From the NCBI GenBank assembly GCA_013076295.1, contig RQOL01000024.1, positions 868,001-932,000 on the forward strand: 64,000 nt of DNA, given 5' to 3'. The notes beneath the pieces are model-generated. The model made no database searches, was not told the origin of the DNA, and was given only the letters and a program-made list of their open reading frames with translations. The position numbers were made by a program, and so were the translations under genes. Source of the stretch: Sanderia malayensis (taxonomy: Eukaryota; Cnidaria; Scyphozoa; Semaeostomeae; Pelagiidae). Below, piece by piece: positions 35,447-47,100 of the stretch; position 1 is the stretch's first letter, and each line of letters opens with the position of its first letter.

Positions 35447-38400
35447 ATGGAAAGAAAACCCCTACTTTCCGAGAGTTCAAACGAAGAAAGATACGACGGC
35501 GCTGATGATTCAAGTAGCATAAATATCGACGTTAAAAATGATTCATTTCTCTTGCAACAACAAGACCACGACGAAGCTCAAATTTTTGAAGATGCAATAT
35601 CGTCGACCGGATTTGGAAAGTTTCACATCATGCTACTGTTTGTTTGTGGATGGGCACTGGCTTCAGATTCCGTTGAAATTCAAGTAAATATTTATCTATT
35701 AATTTATTTTCTGCGCCCTATTTTTCACAATGATAATCTAACAAGCTTTATTGGATTACATACAGTGGAAACATGATTTGTTACGTGAATGAAAAGTTCT
35801 TGTATTTGGTCTGCGGACCAGTTGAGCCCTGTCCATAAAAGAAATCGTTGTTCCGTGGAATATGTTGGGAGTGAAGCAAAGAAGTTTATTACGGATCGAT
35901 TTATTTTTTAATTATTCCACAATTGTAACCCAATCTTTCATTCTAGGCCGTCTCATTTGTTCTTCCTTCAGCATGTGACCTGAAACTGACGTCTGCGGAG
36001 AAGGGATGGCTGAATGCTATTATATTTGTTGGCATGATGGTTGGTGGCTACAGTCTGGGGGGAATGGCAGATATCAAGGTATGTGCAATGCCTTGAATTC
36101 AATACGATATAGCATTAGTTGTCTTTTTAATGATCCAATAAGTTGATGGTAGATTATTCAAAAGTTCCTTAAACCATGATGCTAATACTGCATTGCTTTT
36201 ATTAGTTGTATTGTCTTGCTTTCATATATGCAATCAATTACTCTTTGATTTTAGCGGATACAACTCAAAGTTTCAATGAATCAAATCCTTTTGTTCATTG
36301 AAAGATGAACTATCCCATGTATACTTACACACATACCACAAAAGCTCGATTAAGCCCCCCCCTGCTTGAATTGTGAGAAATGATGAAGTTGTGATTGATT
36401 ATGCCAGAGACGCTCATAGAAGTTATTTTGCAATTATTTTACACAAACCTTTTTTGAAGTGTATTTCTGGAACGTTGCAAACTAATTTAGCTTCCTGGGA
36501 CTTACAAGAGCTACAGCTCCATACATACATGCATCTGTACTCTATTTTTCACTGCGGTTGGCAATGTATTTGTTAATGTCTCTTTGCTTTACAGGGTCGT
36601 CGTTTTGTTCTCCTCTGGTCGATGACAATAAATGGCTTGTTTGCATTAGCATCTTCATTTGCAAATGAATTTCTGTTGTTCCTATTCTTCAGGTTCATGA
36701 GCGGAATAGGGTACATGCACCATTTTTGTAACCATTTCATCACCCAATAACTTTTCTAGCTGACCAGCAAATCAGTGAATTATTGCACTTGTACAGATTT
36801 TTCTGTTTAGTGATATTATTAACCAATTGATCAATCTACTCGTGTGTTTATGACCAGATTATTTGCTTCCCCAGATAACAAATATCCATAGGTGTGCATA
36901 AAAATCTAATTATCTAATCCTATAAATTGCTTCACATAATATTAACAATGGGTTGAACTACCTCCTGGTACACAGTTTGAACTTGAATATCGGTTTTCTT
37001 GAACACGTTGCTATCTCATATAGATTGTTACTTCCCATCAAGGAAAGACCACACAAATTTATTTGGGTTGCTCAATCTCTTGGTCGCCTTTCGAAGTTTT
37101 TATTTTCCTTTGAGGTTTAGGATAACAAGAGATTCTATTGTGGAGGTTATTGTGATTTCCCCAACCTTTATGCTTTCCACATAAGGGGATTCCACTTTTA
37201 CATCTATTTGTACCATAGAGATTTGTACTCACTATTGAAGTGAATGGTTTGATCTTCTAGTAACTATTGAAGTGAATTGTTTGATCTTCTGGTACTATTG
37301 AAGTGAATTGCTTGATCTTTCAGTGTTGGAGCCGCAATGCCTGTCGTCTTTTCGTACTTCACTGAGTTCCTGTCACGTGACAGGCGTGGACCAATGATCG
37401 GCGTGCTAGCGAGCTTTTGGATGGTTGGTAACATTTTAACTGCTGGCATTGCATGGCTGGTCATACCCAAATTGCAGCTTGGATCCGCTGTCGGCAGTAT
37501 CTGGTATGGGAGTTGGCGAATATTTGTGGCACTCTGCGCAGTTCCAAGTCTCTCATCAGCCATTTTCATATTTATAATGCCGGAGAGCCCCAAGTATCTT
37601 CAAAAGGTGATCATGACATTTTTTATAGGTCTCACCGTATTATCTCGGTTAAGCAGCCCTTTTGAATAAACGCCCTGCCAAGTGTGTGCAAGAATTCGTA
37701 AATGCCCGGGGCGTTTACTTAAAAACGTACGGTCAGTCATTCTGAAGAATTTGGACACCTGTAAGAATACGAAAAGGTTATCAACCCGTAAACTGCTTTT
37801 TTGTGGGCTTCACTCAACCCACCACTCCCCCCAAAACACCACTCCCCCAAACACCACTCCCCAAAACACCACTCCCCCCAAAACAATGCTTTTTACCCCA
37901 TGTTTGTTTATCTAATCGCTTATTACTTGTTTGCAGATTGAGAAATTTGACGAGGCTGCAGATGTTTTGAAAATGATCCATCAGATGAATAATAAAAACA
38001 AAGAAAATGAAATCCCAGACGAAGTAAGCAATCACCTCACCATCATTTGATCTATTGATTGCCGTAATGATTAATGACGATTGGTTGATCCAATGACTGT
38101 CGAAGATTAATTGATTCAGTGATTGATAATCACTGATTGTTTTGATCAGTTGTGATTGATGCGATGCGATTGCCGATTTTAATGACTTGTTGCATTTTAT
38201 TTCAGATATTCAGATTTTCAACTTATTGTCTCAATGCGTCGGTATCGAAAGTAGAAGAAAGCAAAGATCATGAAAATACAACTTGTCTTTCTGGTTTTGC
38301 TAAAACGTTAAAACGAGTGTGTTACTTGTTTATTTGAGATGTTATCGTCAGTAAACTCTTATTGCATTCATCAACGTTCTTACTTTCTTAGATTAATGCA

Positions 38401-40023
38401 ATTCACCACAATTTCATTTCATTTCTTTTTGTCTTTCTCTCCTGTTCTTTCTTTTCTCTTCTCTCTCGTTTTCTTCTCCTTCTTCTTATCAGAAGATTCA
38501 CTTATCCAGCTCCTGCAATTTTAGAACCACCGAATCAACAGCCACCTTGTTGTTTTCTTTACATCCTTCTTTCTTTTCCTCCCTTCCTTCTTTTCCTTCT
38601 TCGTTTTTTTTGCTTCATTTTCTTCTTTTTCATTTCTTCTTCTTCATTTCTCCTTCTTCTTCATTTTCTCCTTCTTCTTCATTTTCTCCTTCTTCTTCAT
38701 TTCCTTCTTCTTCTTCTCCCACTTTGTTTCTTCTTTCTCTTCATCTTTTTAATTCTCTTTGTTTCCTTCATTTCCATCTTCACCTTCCTTTTAATATTTG
38801 AAATGTCCTCATCTTCTGCAGATTTCAACTTCTTAAATTGCATTAAATATTCATTATGTACGATCAAATTGACATCGTCCTTTTCTTTCTACAGCTGTGG
38901 AGATCAACGAAAGAAATATTTAGTAAACCATTCGTCTCGAGAAGTTGGATATCTGTGTTCATATGGTTCACACTTTCATTCGGGTGAGCCATCCACTTTC
39001 TAACACAACTCGTATCGCTCCTCTAACAGATGTAATACTAATATATTTTGTTGTTGATCTAATCCAGGTTCTATGGATTGTGGATGTGGTTTCCCGAGCT
39101 TTTCCAGCGAATCCAAAGCGGCGAGTCGTCGTGCAGCAGATCTGCGGGTCACGCAGGAATCCACAACCCGATGGCCAACATGACGTGTGAAGATAAAGTG
39201 GTGCATAATAACAAAATCTATTTTGAATCATTCTTAGTTGCATTGTCAAACCTTCCTGGTAATATTATTATGATTATTTCTGTGAATAAAATTGGAAGAA
39301 GAAAACTGCTAGGTAAGCATTCAATTAATATCATATATTATTTGTTACTTTATGATCATTTTCTGATGCTATCTTTTTATCTGGTTGGTGTTATTGATCT
39401 TATATTTGCACCCAATTCATATGTTCTTCTTTTGTTTTGTTATTCATTTCCCATTGTTTTTATTTACTTTTGTACCTCTGTAACTCTTTCTTTCCTCCAC
39501 TACTTCCTATCCTTTTAGCTCAAGATATTCTTTGCAAGTCCAATTATATTCCATGTTTTACCCTTGTAGCTGCTTCTATGGTCGTATGTGGCATTAGTGC
39601 ATTCTTCTTCTGGTTTGTCGAGACAAGAGCGCACATGATCATCATGTCATGTGTATTCTCCGGACTCGCAACAGCGGGCTGGAACGCACTGGACGTTCTC
39701 TCCATGGAACTCTATCCAACACACCTACGGTTAGTAGACGCGTTTAATCTTCCCGTTTACCCCCTGTAAATTTGACTGACTCATATTTATCTGCATTGGA
39801 AATCTGAATAAAGACGGGGGTAAAATATTTTTATTTCAGCTCAACTGCGTTTGGAATCCAGGCAGCTGTGGGTCGAATCGGAGCAATTATTGCCAATCAG
39901 GTATTTGGAGCTCTGGTAGATGTCCATTGCTCAGTTCCGTTGTTCCTTGTTGCTGGGTTACTCTCCGCAGGGGGACTGACTGCTCTTAAATTACCGAAAA
40001 CTGAAAATCAAGCATTGCACTAA
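35447..40023 (+). CDS. SV2/SVOP-like major facilitator transporter
   Basis: Twelve-helix MFS protein related to the synaptic vesicle SV2 and SVOP families. Exons 35447-35683, 35947-36078, 36595-36710, 37324-37606, 37937-38023, 38206-38316, 38895-38983, 39068-39312, 39570-39729 and 39840-40023 join to 547 residues. The N-terminus is acidic and Ser-rich. ADIKGRRFVLLWSM is the MFS loop 2-3 motif; FRFMSGIGVGAAMPVVFSYF and MPESPKYL follow. The C-terminal half (YFESFLVALSNLPGNIIMII, IGRRKLL, GWNALDVLSMELYPTHLRST) closely follows SV2. The loop between TM7 and TM8 is short, with one sequon (NMT), where vertebrate SV2 has a large pentapeptide-rich domain. The substrate is unknown. Exon 6's donor (GA|GTGTGT) is weaker than the rest. 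Exon 9 has an alternative in-frame acceptor near 39519. Animals without complex synapses also have such genes, so vesicle location is an inference. Confidence 0.9.
37229..37323 (+). repeat. Three tandem copies of a splice-acceptor-containing repeat
   Basis: A 31-32 bp unit (ACTATTGAAGTGAATTG, then YTTGATCTTYYAG) occurs three times directly before exon 4 of the SV2-like gene. Its last copy supplies the polypyrimidine tract and AG acceptor. The first copy also ends in AG, but using it would bring in an early in-frame stop. Confidence 0.8.
38400..38790 (+). repeat. Long polypyrimidine (TTC-rich) tract
   Basis: About 390 bp of almost pure C/T with TTCTTC and TCCTTCTTCTTCATTTTC units, in intron 6 of the SV2-like gene. 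The Ser/Phe/Leu open frames across it are low-complexity artefacts. Confidence 0.9.
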
Positions 40024-41138
40024 AATTTTTTGTCAAAATTTATATAATATTAGTTGTAGCGAATTTATATAATTTTAAAGTATTCTTGTATGGGGTTAGC
40101 GTGGTATATAATTTTCCACTTCCGAAGTGTTTTTTGCGATTCGTCTTGTCTAAATAAAAGATATAATTATTATACCACAATGATATTGCTTCATTGGAGT
40201 TTTGCCTCGAGTTTACGCTGTCTTTCTTTCTCCTTCTGATGACGTCAATGGTCAAGATTGTTCCAGCAAGAGTCATGTTTTGTCATGTTTTTGCTTTGCC
40301 ATTTTTAACGTACTAACTACTGGGGAAATTTCCCCAGCAGACCCAATACTCTCCCCAGTAGTGACAGGCGAAATCGGAAAAACTCCCCAGTTGTTTGGGC
40401 CCATTCGATAACTTGTCTTATCAAATTGCAAAGATTTCTTAGCTTTAAAATACTCCAAATAGTTTTTGTGTCAACAAATCTGAACTGTTATTATTCTTTC
40501 TTCCTTCTGAACCATTAGCAATAGCTTCCAAGGCCTGCTGTTTTTGAGTTTTTAAAAATAAAAGAACGACGTAATAGGCAACCGTGCAATGAACTTTACA
40601 AAGAGAGGGACTTTATTGAAAAGTTTTTTCAAAAAGAGAATGGCACTCTTTAGCAATCTTTGTTTTTCTAAAGATTTAGATGTTTTTGTAAAGAAAGTAT
40701 GATTTTAAAATTGTCAACGTGCAATAGACGTATTCTACTTTGTACGTGTGACTTCAGGGCGTCGTCGTCATAAGGTTTTCCAGTACTTTGTGGCCCTTTT
40801 GAAAAATATTCCCCAGTAGTTAGAATTCCTTAAAAAATGCTATACTTTGATCTGTGAGTGATTATGTCCATTTTGCAACTTTTATTGTGGATTTTGTATT
40901 AAAATTCATAATTGCTTGTCAAATGCCAAATGTGAATCCTTTATTAAATCTAATCGCATATTCGACTAACTTGAATCTTGTAGCATGCCGCTTGAAATGA
41001 TGTCACATAAATCAATGGAGGCTCCCAAAGACTATTCGTCTAACTTGATCTTGGCATTGGCACGGTGAAGTGAGTGGTCATGTCAGGTTACCTTGCAACG
41101 TTTACCACCAGTGGATTGACTATTGATTAAAACTTTCG
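40024..41138. other. Spacer between the SV2-like gene and AFG1L
   Basis: Contains the poly(A) signal of the upstream gene and a short CCCCAGTAG/CTACTGGGG inverted-word cluster (40315-40400). A further CCCCAGTAG near 40812 is the only other repeat. No gene is seen. The AFG1L promoter should lie near its 3' end. Confidence 0.55.
40153..40158 (+). terminator. Poly(A) signal of the SV2-like gene
   Basis: AATAAA about 130 bp after the stop codon, in a plausible position for 3' end formation. Confidence 0.6.
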
Positions 41139-44100
41139 ATGATGTTTTCACACAAATTTGCTTTGTGCAGGACTTGCCAGATATTTCGTTCATTGAATCC
41201 AGCAGTGAATAGAAGTCCGATTCGGCGATGCTTTTCTAGTTACATGTTTCGCCGTGGTTGGCCTAAATTTTATTCTGACTTGCGGGACGAGTTATTTAGG
41301 ACGAAATTTAGCAGCTCAAGGACTTTTTCGAATGGATTAGTTTGTTACCAGAAGACTATAGATATAAGTGAACCTGCACCAGTTGAGAAACAAGTTAAAA
41401 AAGGTAAGATTTAGGTATATCTGTGATGAGCTTTTGCTCAATACTGTATCATCTCGCCCCGGCTTATGACGTGACGTACGTGACAACCACTCCCCCTTTT
41501 CACTTTGTCTTGTTCAAAAAACTTCAACAAGAAGAACCCAAAGTTTAAGAAATTTTAGTACCGGGCTTAAGAATGATCAAGAAACTGCAAGATTTCATTC
41601 AGAGTCTATTAACTTTAGTCTTTGCACTGTCTCAGTAAATATCGAGAATTTCATTAATTTTGTTTGGAAAATATAATTATATTTAATTTTTATCTGAGCA
41701 AGTTTTTTCTGACTATCTGGACTTATATTCTTCCGAAACTGCTCTGCTTTAAAACAATGAGGTAATTTTAGATCCTGAAAATAAGAAGTCAATTAATATT
41801 TATTCTAGAATATTACTCTGGGGGTAGAAGCTGCAGACTCATATCTGCTTCATAGCTGCCTGCCACAACCCCAACCCCAACCTAATTTAAACAAATATTG
41901 TTTGGTATGTATATCTCATGTCTTTATAAGTCACTATTATCCCAATTTAACTTTCCTTTCACAGATGATGACATTTCCTATGACAATGATTTAAGATCAG
42001 CTTATCAGTCTCTGGTATCGTGTGGAATTTTGCAAAGAGATAGACACCAAGAATATGTTGTTGAAAGACTTCAACATGTTCATGAAAATATTCAGAATTA
42101 TCAACCATACCATCCTGGAGCAATTGGAAAGGTTAGAAGGAGGATGTCTATGTTATTTTTCTAATTTAACCTTTTAGTTGACTTCATAAAAACTTCATTA
42201 CCAGTTTTTTTATATTTGAATCATTACCCATGGGTGGTTTTTATTCAATAGTGGGTGCTAACTCGAGCATTTATGGTGTTTGATGTTGGAAATGAGTTTA
42301 CGGTGTTTCAAGGAACAACTTGTGAATCTTATCTTGACAGTGCTTTTTTTAACATATTTTTTCAATTTCCAGTATTGTCATGAAAACATTGTAAGATGTT
42401 ATGATTATGCTTATTTTTTATTATTTATTACATTCATTATTATTGATTATGATTTATTATAATTTATTATGATTTATCATAATTTATTATAACTTATATT
42501 ATAATTTTTATTGTTATTGTTTACTAAAATGACCAGTTTATGTCTACGCATATTACGCAAATTCCTTGAAGCCGTTAATGTTATCAAATTTGATTTTTGA
42601 AATTCATTGAACTATGTATCATTGAAATTCATTAAAAATGAAACAATCACTTCATATCATTGTACCAAACATTAGAGTTCAACAGTGAAATTAGAAATTC
42701 AGAAACTCTATAAATGAAATGTTCAAAAAAATTATCCCTTTGGCGATGTAAGTCCCTTTGGAAAAGTGAGCGTTGGACTGTCTTTCTTCAAATAATTTCC
42801 AACCATTATTTGTCTTTTCTTTTGTGTTGCAAGCCCCATGTTTTTCGAAGGCAAAATTGAAACGTTACTGGTCGATTTACTCCCATGTTCGGAGTCGCTT
42901 TTTTCCAGCCTTGTTTCTTTGTCAATTAATTTATCTCGTTTTTCTTCCCTTAAATTCTTCTTTGCAATTTCTTGTAACATTTTGAAAATACAATCTGGTC
43001 GCACGCCGTTTTCGAGTAAAGCGAAGATTTGTTCAATAACTGCTTTATCCAACGCAATTCCAGCGCTTGAAATTAATTCCTCTATTTCATTTTGCACAAC
43101 GCAGGCCCAATTTGGAAATGTAGAAGGCTTTGGTGTTCCTTCCGCTGAACTATTCGCCATATTTCAATTTACTTTTGGCTTTTTGAGTGAATAAAAGTAA
43201 TATTCAATTGAAGCTATTGTTAAAGATTGTTTCTAAACCAATCGGCATACTGGGATTTCAATCAGGTGGTTTTAACAAGGTGAAAAGAATTTAAGCTTTT
43301 GCTATTTTGGAAATTAAATTTGCAAGTGAAATCCCAGTACGACCAACACAAAGTTTGCAAAAAATACTTCGTCTATTGGGAGTTGATTAAACCGAGTATT
43401 TAAACCGAGTATTCAAGTAGACTATGAAACAATTCAACACGTGAAACTTATTTATTTTTTTTTTTTAATCAAGATTTCATTGTATTACTCCAGCCTCTCT
43501 GTGTTGTTATTTGCTTTCATTTGCTTTTTGTCCACTGAAGTTTCCAACCTGCTTTGTTTCAGCTTTCATTTTTCATTTTCTTTGTTTTCTGTTCTTCTTT
43601 TTTAATATTTCATTTTATTTAATGTTTTATTTTAGTTTTTCGGATACAAAAAGAGCAAAGCTCCTAAAGGACTTTACATGTTTGGAAATGTTGGTGAGAG
43701 ACAAAATCAATATTTCATTTTTCTTGTGTTACTTTGTGAACATGACGTGTGAAGATAATAGATATTTTGCCACAGTCAATATAAACATATGGACTATTGG
43801 GTGCTTGGTTGACTAAGTTTAACCCTTGTCTCTGTTTAGGTACTGGAAAGACAATGCTGATGGATTTATTTCACAAAACCTCGACTATTAAAAAGAAGAA
43901 ACGAGTTCATTTTAATTCCTTCATGCTGGACATCCACAAACGTATGTCTTGTTAGTTTCTCTTTACGAACTTTTTATAGGAATATTGTTTATCGAGAATA
44001 CTGAGGCTAAAACGTGCTGAGAGTTCCGAATTATTCAAGAATTATATCAGAACCGTGTATGTGTTTTGGTTGTAGGGGTTCACGACTACAAATTGAAGTT

Positions 44101-47100
44101 GGGCCCAGTGAACCATCGTGACAAGACTGCGAAGCCTGTAGATCCAACTAAACCCGTTGCGGAGGAGATAGCCGAAGAAACCTGGTTGCTATGTTTTGAT
44201 GAATTCCAGGTAAAAATAATTAGATTTTTGTTTTCATCAAAACTTCCATCGCCTCGCTCTTTTTTATCACCACTATTATCAGCTTGTTTTTATTTCTCCC
44301 TGTCTTAAACTGTTATTTTTCCTTCTTTCTGTCTTCCAATTTTCTTGGCAATTTCTCGTTCTTTTGTCAAGCTTCCAGTCTTTCGTCCAAGTCTTTGTCA
44401 AGCTTCCAGTCTTTCGTCCAAGTCTTTGTCAAGCTTCCAGTCTTTCGTTCAAGTCTTTGTCAATCTTCCAGTCTTTCGTTCAAGTCTTTGTCAATCTTCC
44501 AGTCTTTCGTTCAAGTCTTTGTCAAGCTTCCAGTCTTTCGTTTAAGTTTTTGCCAATCTTCCAGTCTTTCGTTCAAGTCTTTGTCAAGCTTCCAGTCTTT
44601 CGTTTAAGTTTTTGTCAATCTTCCAGTCTTTCGTTCAAGTCTTTGTCAATCTTCCAGTCTTTCGTTCAAGTCTTTGTCAATCTTCCAGTCTTTCGTTCAA
44701 GTCTTTGTCAAGCTTCCAGTCTTTCGTTTAAGTTTTTGCCAATCTTCCAGTCTTTCGTTCAAGTCTTTGTCAAGCTTCCAGTCTTTCGTTTAAGTTTTTG
44801 TCAATCTTCCAGTCTTTCGTTCAAGTCTTTGTCAATCTTCCAGTCTTTCGTTCAAGTCTTTGTCAAGCTTCCAGTCTTTCGTTTAAGTCTTTGTCAAGCT
44901 TCCAGTCTTTCGTTCTTTTGTCAATATCTTTCATCGCCACCATTTCTTCATAGTTTTTATTAACTTCATCCCAGGTATATACTACATTTGCTTTAGGTAA
45001 CAGATATTGCAGATGCCATGATATTGCGTCAGTTATTTTCGCATTTATTTGCGAGCGGAGTGATTGTCGTGGCAACCTCGAATCGAAGTCCAGACGGTGA
45101 GACTGTTTGCCTTCACGATTTTTTAAATATTTTATTTCTATTTTTGGTTATTTATTCTTATTACTTCTTTGAAACAATGAATCTATTTGATTTTTTCCTT
45201 TTTTATTTTCTCGACAATTCTAGATTTGTACAAGAATGGTCTTCAGCGATCAAACTTCATCCCCTTCATACCATTGTTAAAGGTGAGGCTTTCAGCCCTT
45301 CATGTTACATTTTAAACGCACCAGGGTATCTCTTAAGGTTTTTCAACTGCTGGGGCAAACACTCCAAGAGGCCCATACCTGAATACAAAAAATATTTACC
45401 AACATACTGTAATGCTTCGATTAAACGTCCGGGGCGTTTATTAAATTTTTCATATTTTAGGGGCTTCTATTCGAGGGGGGCGTTTAAAAGAGGGAGGCGT
45501 TTATTAAAAAACATCCAATGATGATCACACTTAGCGTGAAACTCTGAGAAACAACTAAAAAAGTCTGGTTCCAGAGGTATCATTTAAAAAAACATCTAAA
45601 TATTTAGTTGAAAGTCATCATCAACATCGTCTTCCTCGATGATGTTAAAAGAAGGACCAGCCTTGGTTCTGTGTGTTTAATATACACGCCCCTCTACAAG
45701 GGGGCGTCTATTCGAGGGGGCGTTTAATCGACAAAACAGACGCATTTATATGACATTTGCTTTCATTTTAGACCAATGATTATGGATTACATGCATCTAG
45801 CTTGATTTAAAAAATAATGTTTTATAAAGTCTCTTTTTATAACACAAAATTAAGCACACTGTTCATTATAATCAACCTCTTTTGATTTTAGTCAAAATGC
45901 GAAGTTGTCAATTTGAACTCAAATACAGACTACAGACGACTAGGTAATCATGTTATATTTTCAAACGTGCGATGCTTTTCAAGTCTAAAACAGTAGGCAT
46001 CCTAGCCTTTCTTGCATTCATAATTTTGCAGTCAATAATAACTTATTTTTGTAAAATTGTTCCACTCTTGAACCCCGATTCAAGCCAAGATTTTCAGCAT
46101 CGGAACTAGTAGATTGCGGATACAGTAAAAACCCGCATGTAAGAACCTGTAAATTTCCATCCAGCCTATTGTTCCAAGACAATAGGCTATTGTTTCTTCT
46201 ATTGTTTTGAGCAAAAATATCACCCAGAGGGTTCTTAATCCATTGGTTCTTACATGCGGGTTTTTACTGTATCACGACACAGACCACGGCATAGATTATA
46301 ACAGGCATCAGTTCCAGGGAGCAATTGTTTAACTTTTTGATTATATGAGGGGATTTCTGGTTAATTTTATCTAATTCTGTGTCTGCTTTGTTATTATATG
46401 GTCATAGCTGTTTTTCATACATTGTCTTTTAGATTTTGCCAGCATAGGACAAGTTTACTTTGACTCTAATGATCCTGCAACACCAGCCAAAATGGATGAA
46501 ATATTCGCAAAACTTTGTGAAGAGCAACAGAAACAAGGTATTTAAGTTAGCTGTTAACGTTGTTGAAAGGAATGCTGCTGTGATTTAAAAGGGACTGAAG
46601 CATCTAGCAATTGATTAAAAAGATATGTTTTGAAATGCAAGAAAAAGGAGATGGGTGTAGACAGAAGCCTGCAAGCAAGCTTTATTTTTCTTGTTAAGGT
46701 GCGACTAAGCATTCACCGAACAGTGAAGTAGTTGAAGGGGTGAGATTTTAGCTTGCTTCTGTCGTATGTCAAGCGCATACTTTAATTCGATAACCGAACG
46801 ATTTGCTCTGCCGGTGAATTTCAAATGTGGCATGACGCATGTATGCAGAACGTAAGGGTAGATGACTAATATCAACGGATGAAGGATGACTGTGTCTGGT
46901 GCGTTCATTCCTTTGACCTTATCATCTTCTCCTCTGCTAAGAAGGGCTGCTGTGGACTACCGGTAACTTTCCTGCACGCTAAGCTCGAGACCACTGGTTC
47001 AAAACCTGATGAGAACACCTACTTTGTGTTTTGATCAATTTGTAATTTAAAGGTTGGTGTTTATGCGCAGTGTCATATATAGGTTACTGCGAAGGAGTAT

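Noticed and set aside
38547..38801. Ser/Phe/Pro-rich frame and a possible micro-exon at 38490
   Set aside because: Low-complexity polypyrimidine translation. The potential acceptor at 38490 has no downstream donor that keeps the transporter frame.
39519..39569. Alternative 5' extension of exon 9 of the SV2-like gene
   Set aside because: An AG at 39518 keeps frame, but the shorter exon gives GRRKLL directly followed by AASMVVCG, which fits the SV2 family better; kept only as a possible isoform.
44364..44963. 199-codon Ser/Phe/Val-rich frame
   Set aside because: It is the translation of the 31-bp minisatellite in AFG1L intron 5 and is open in every + frame.
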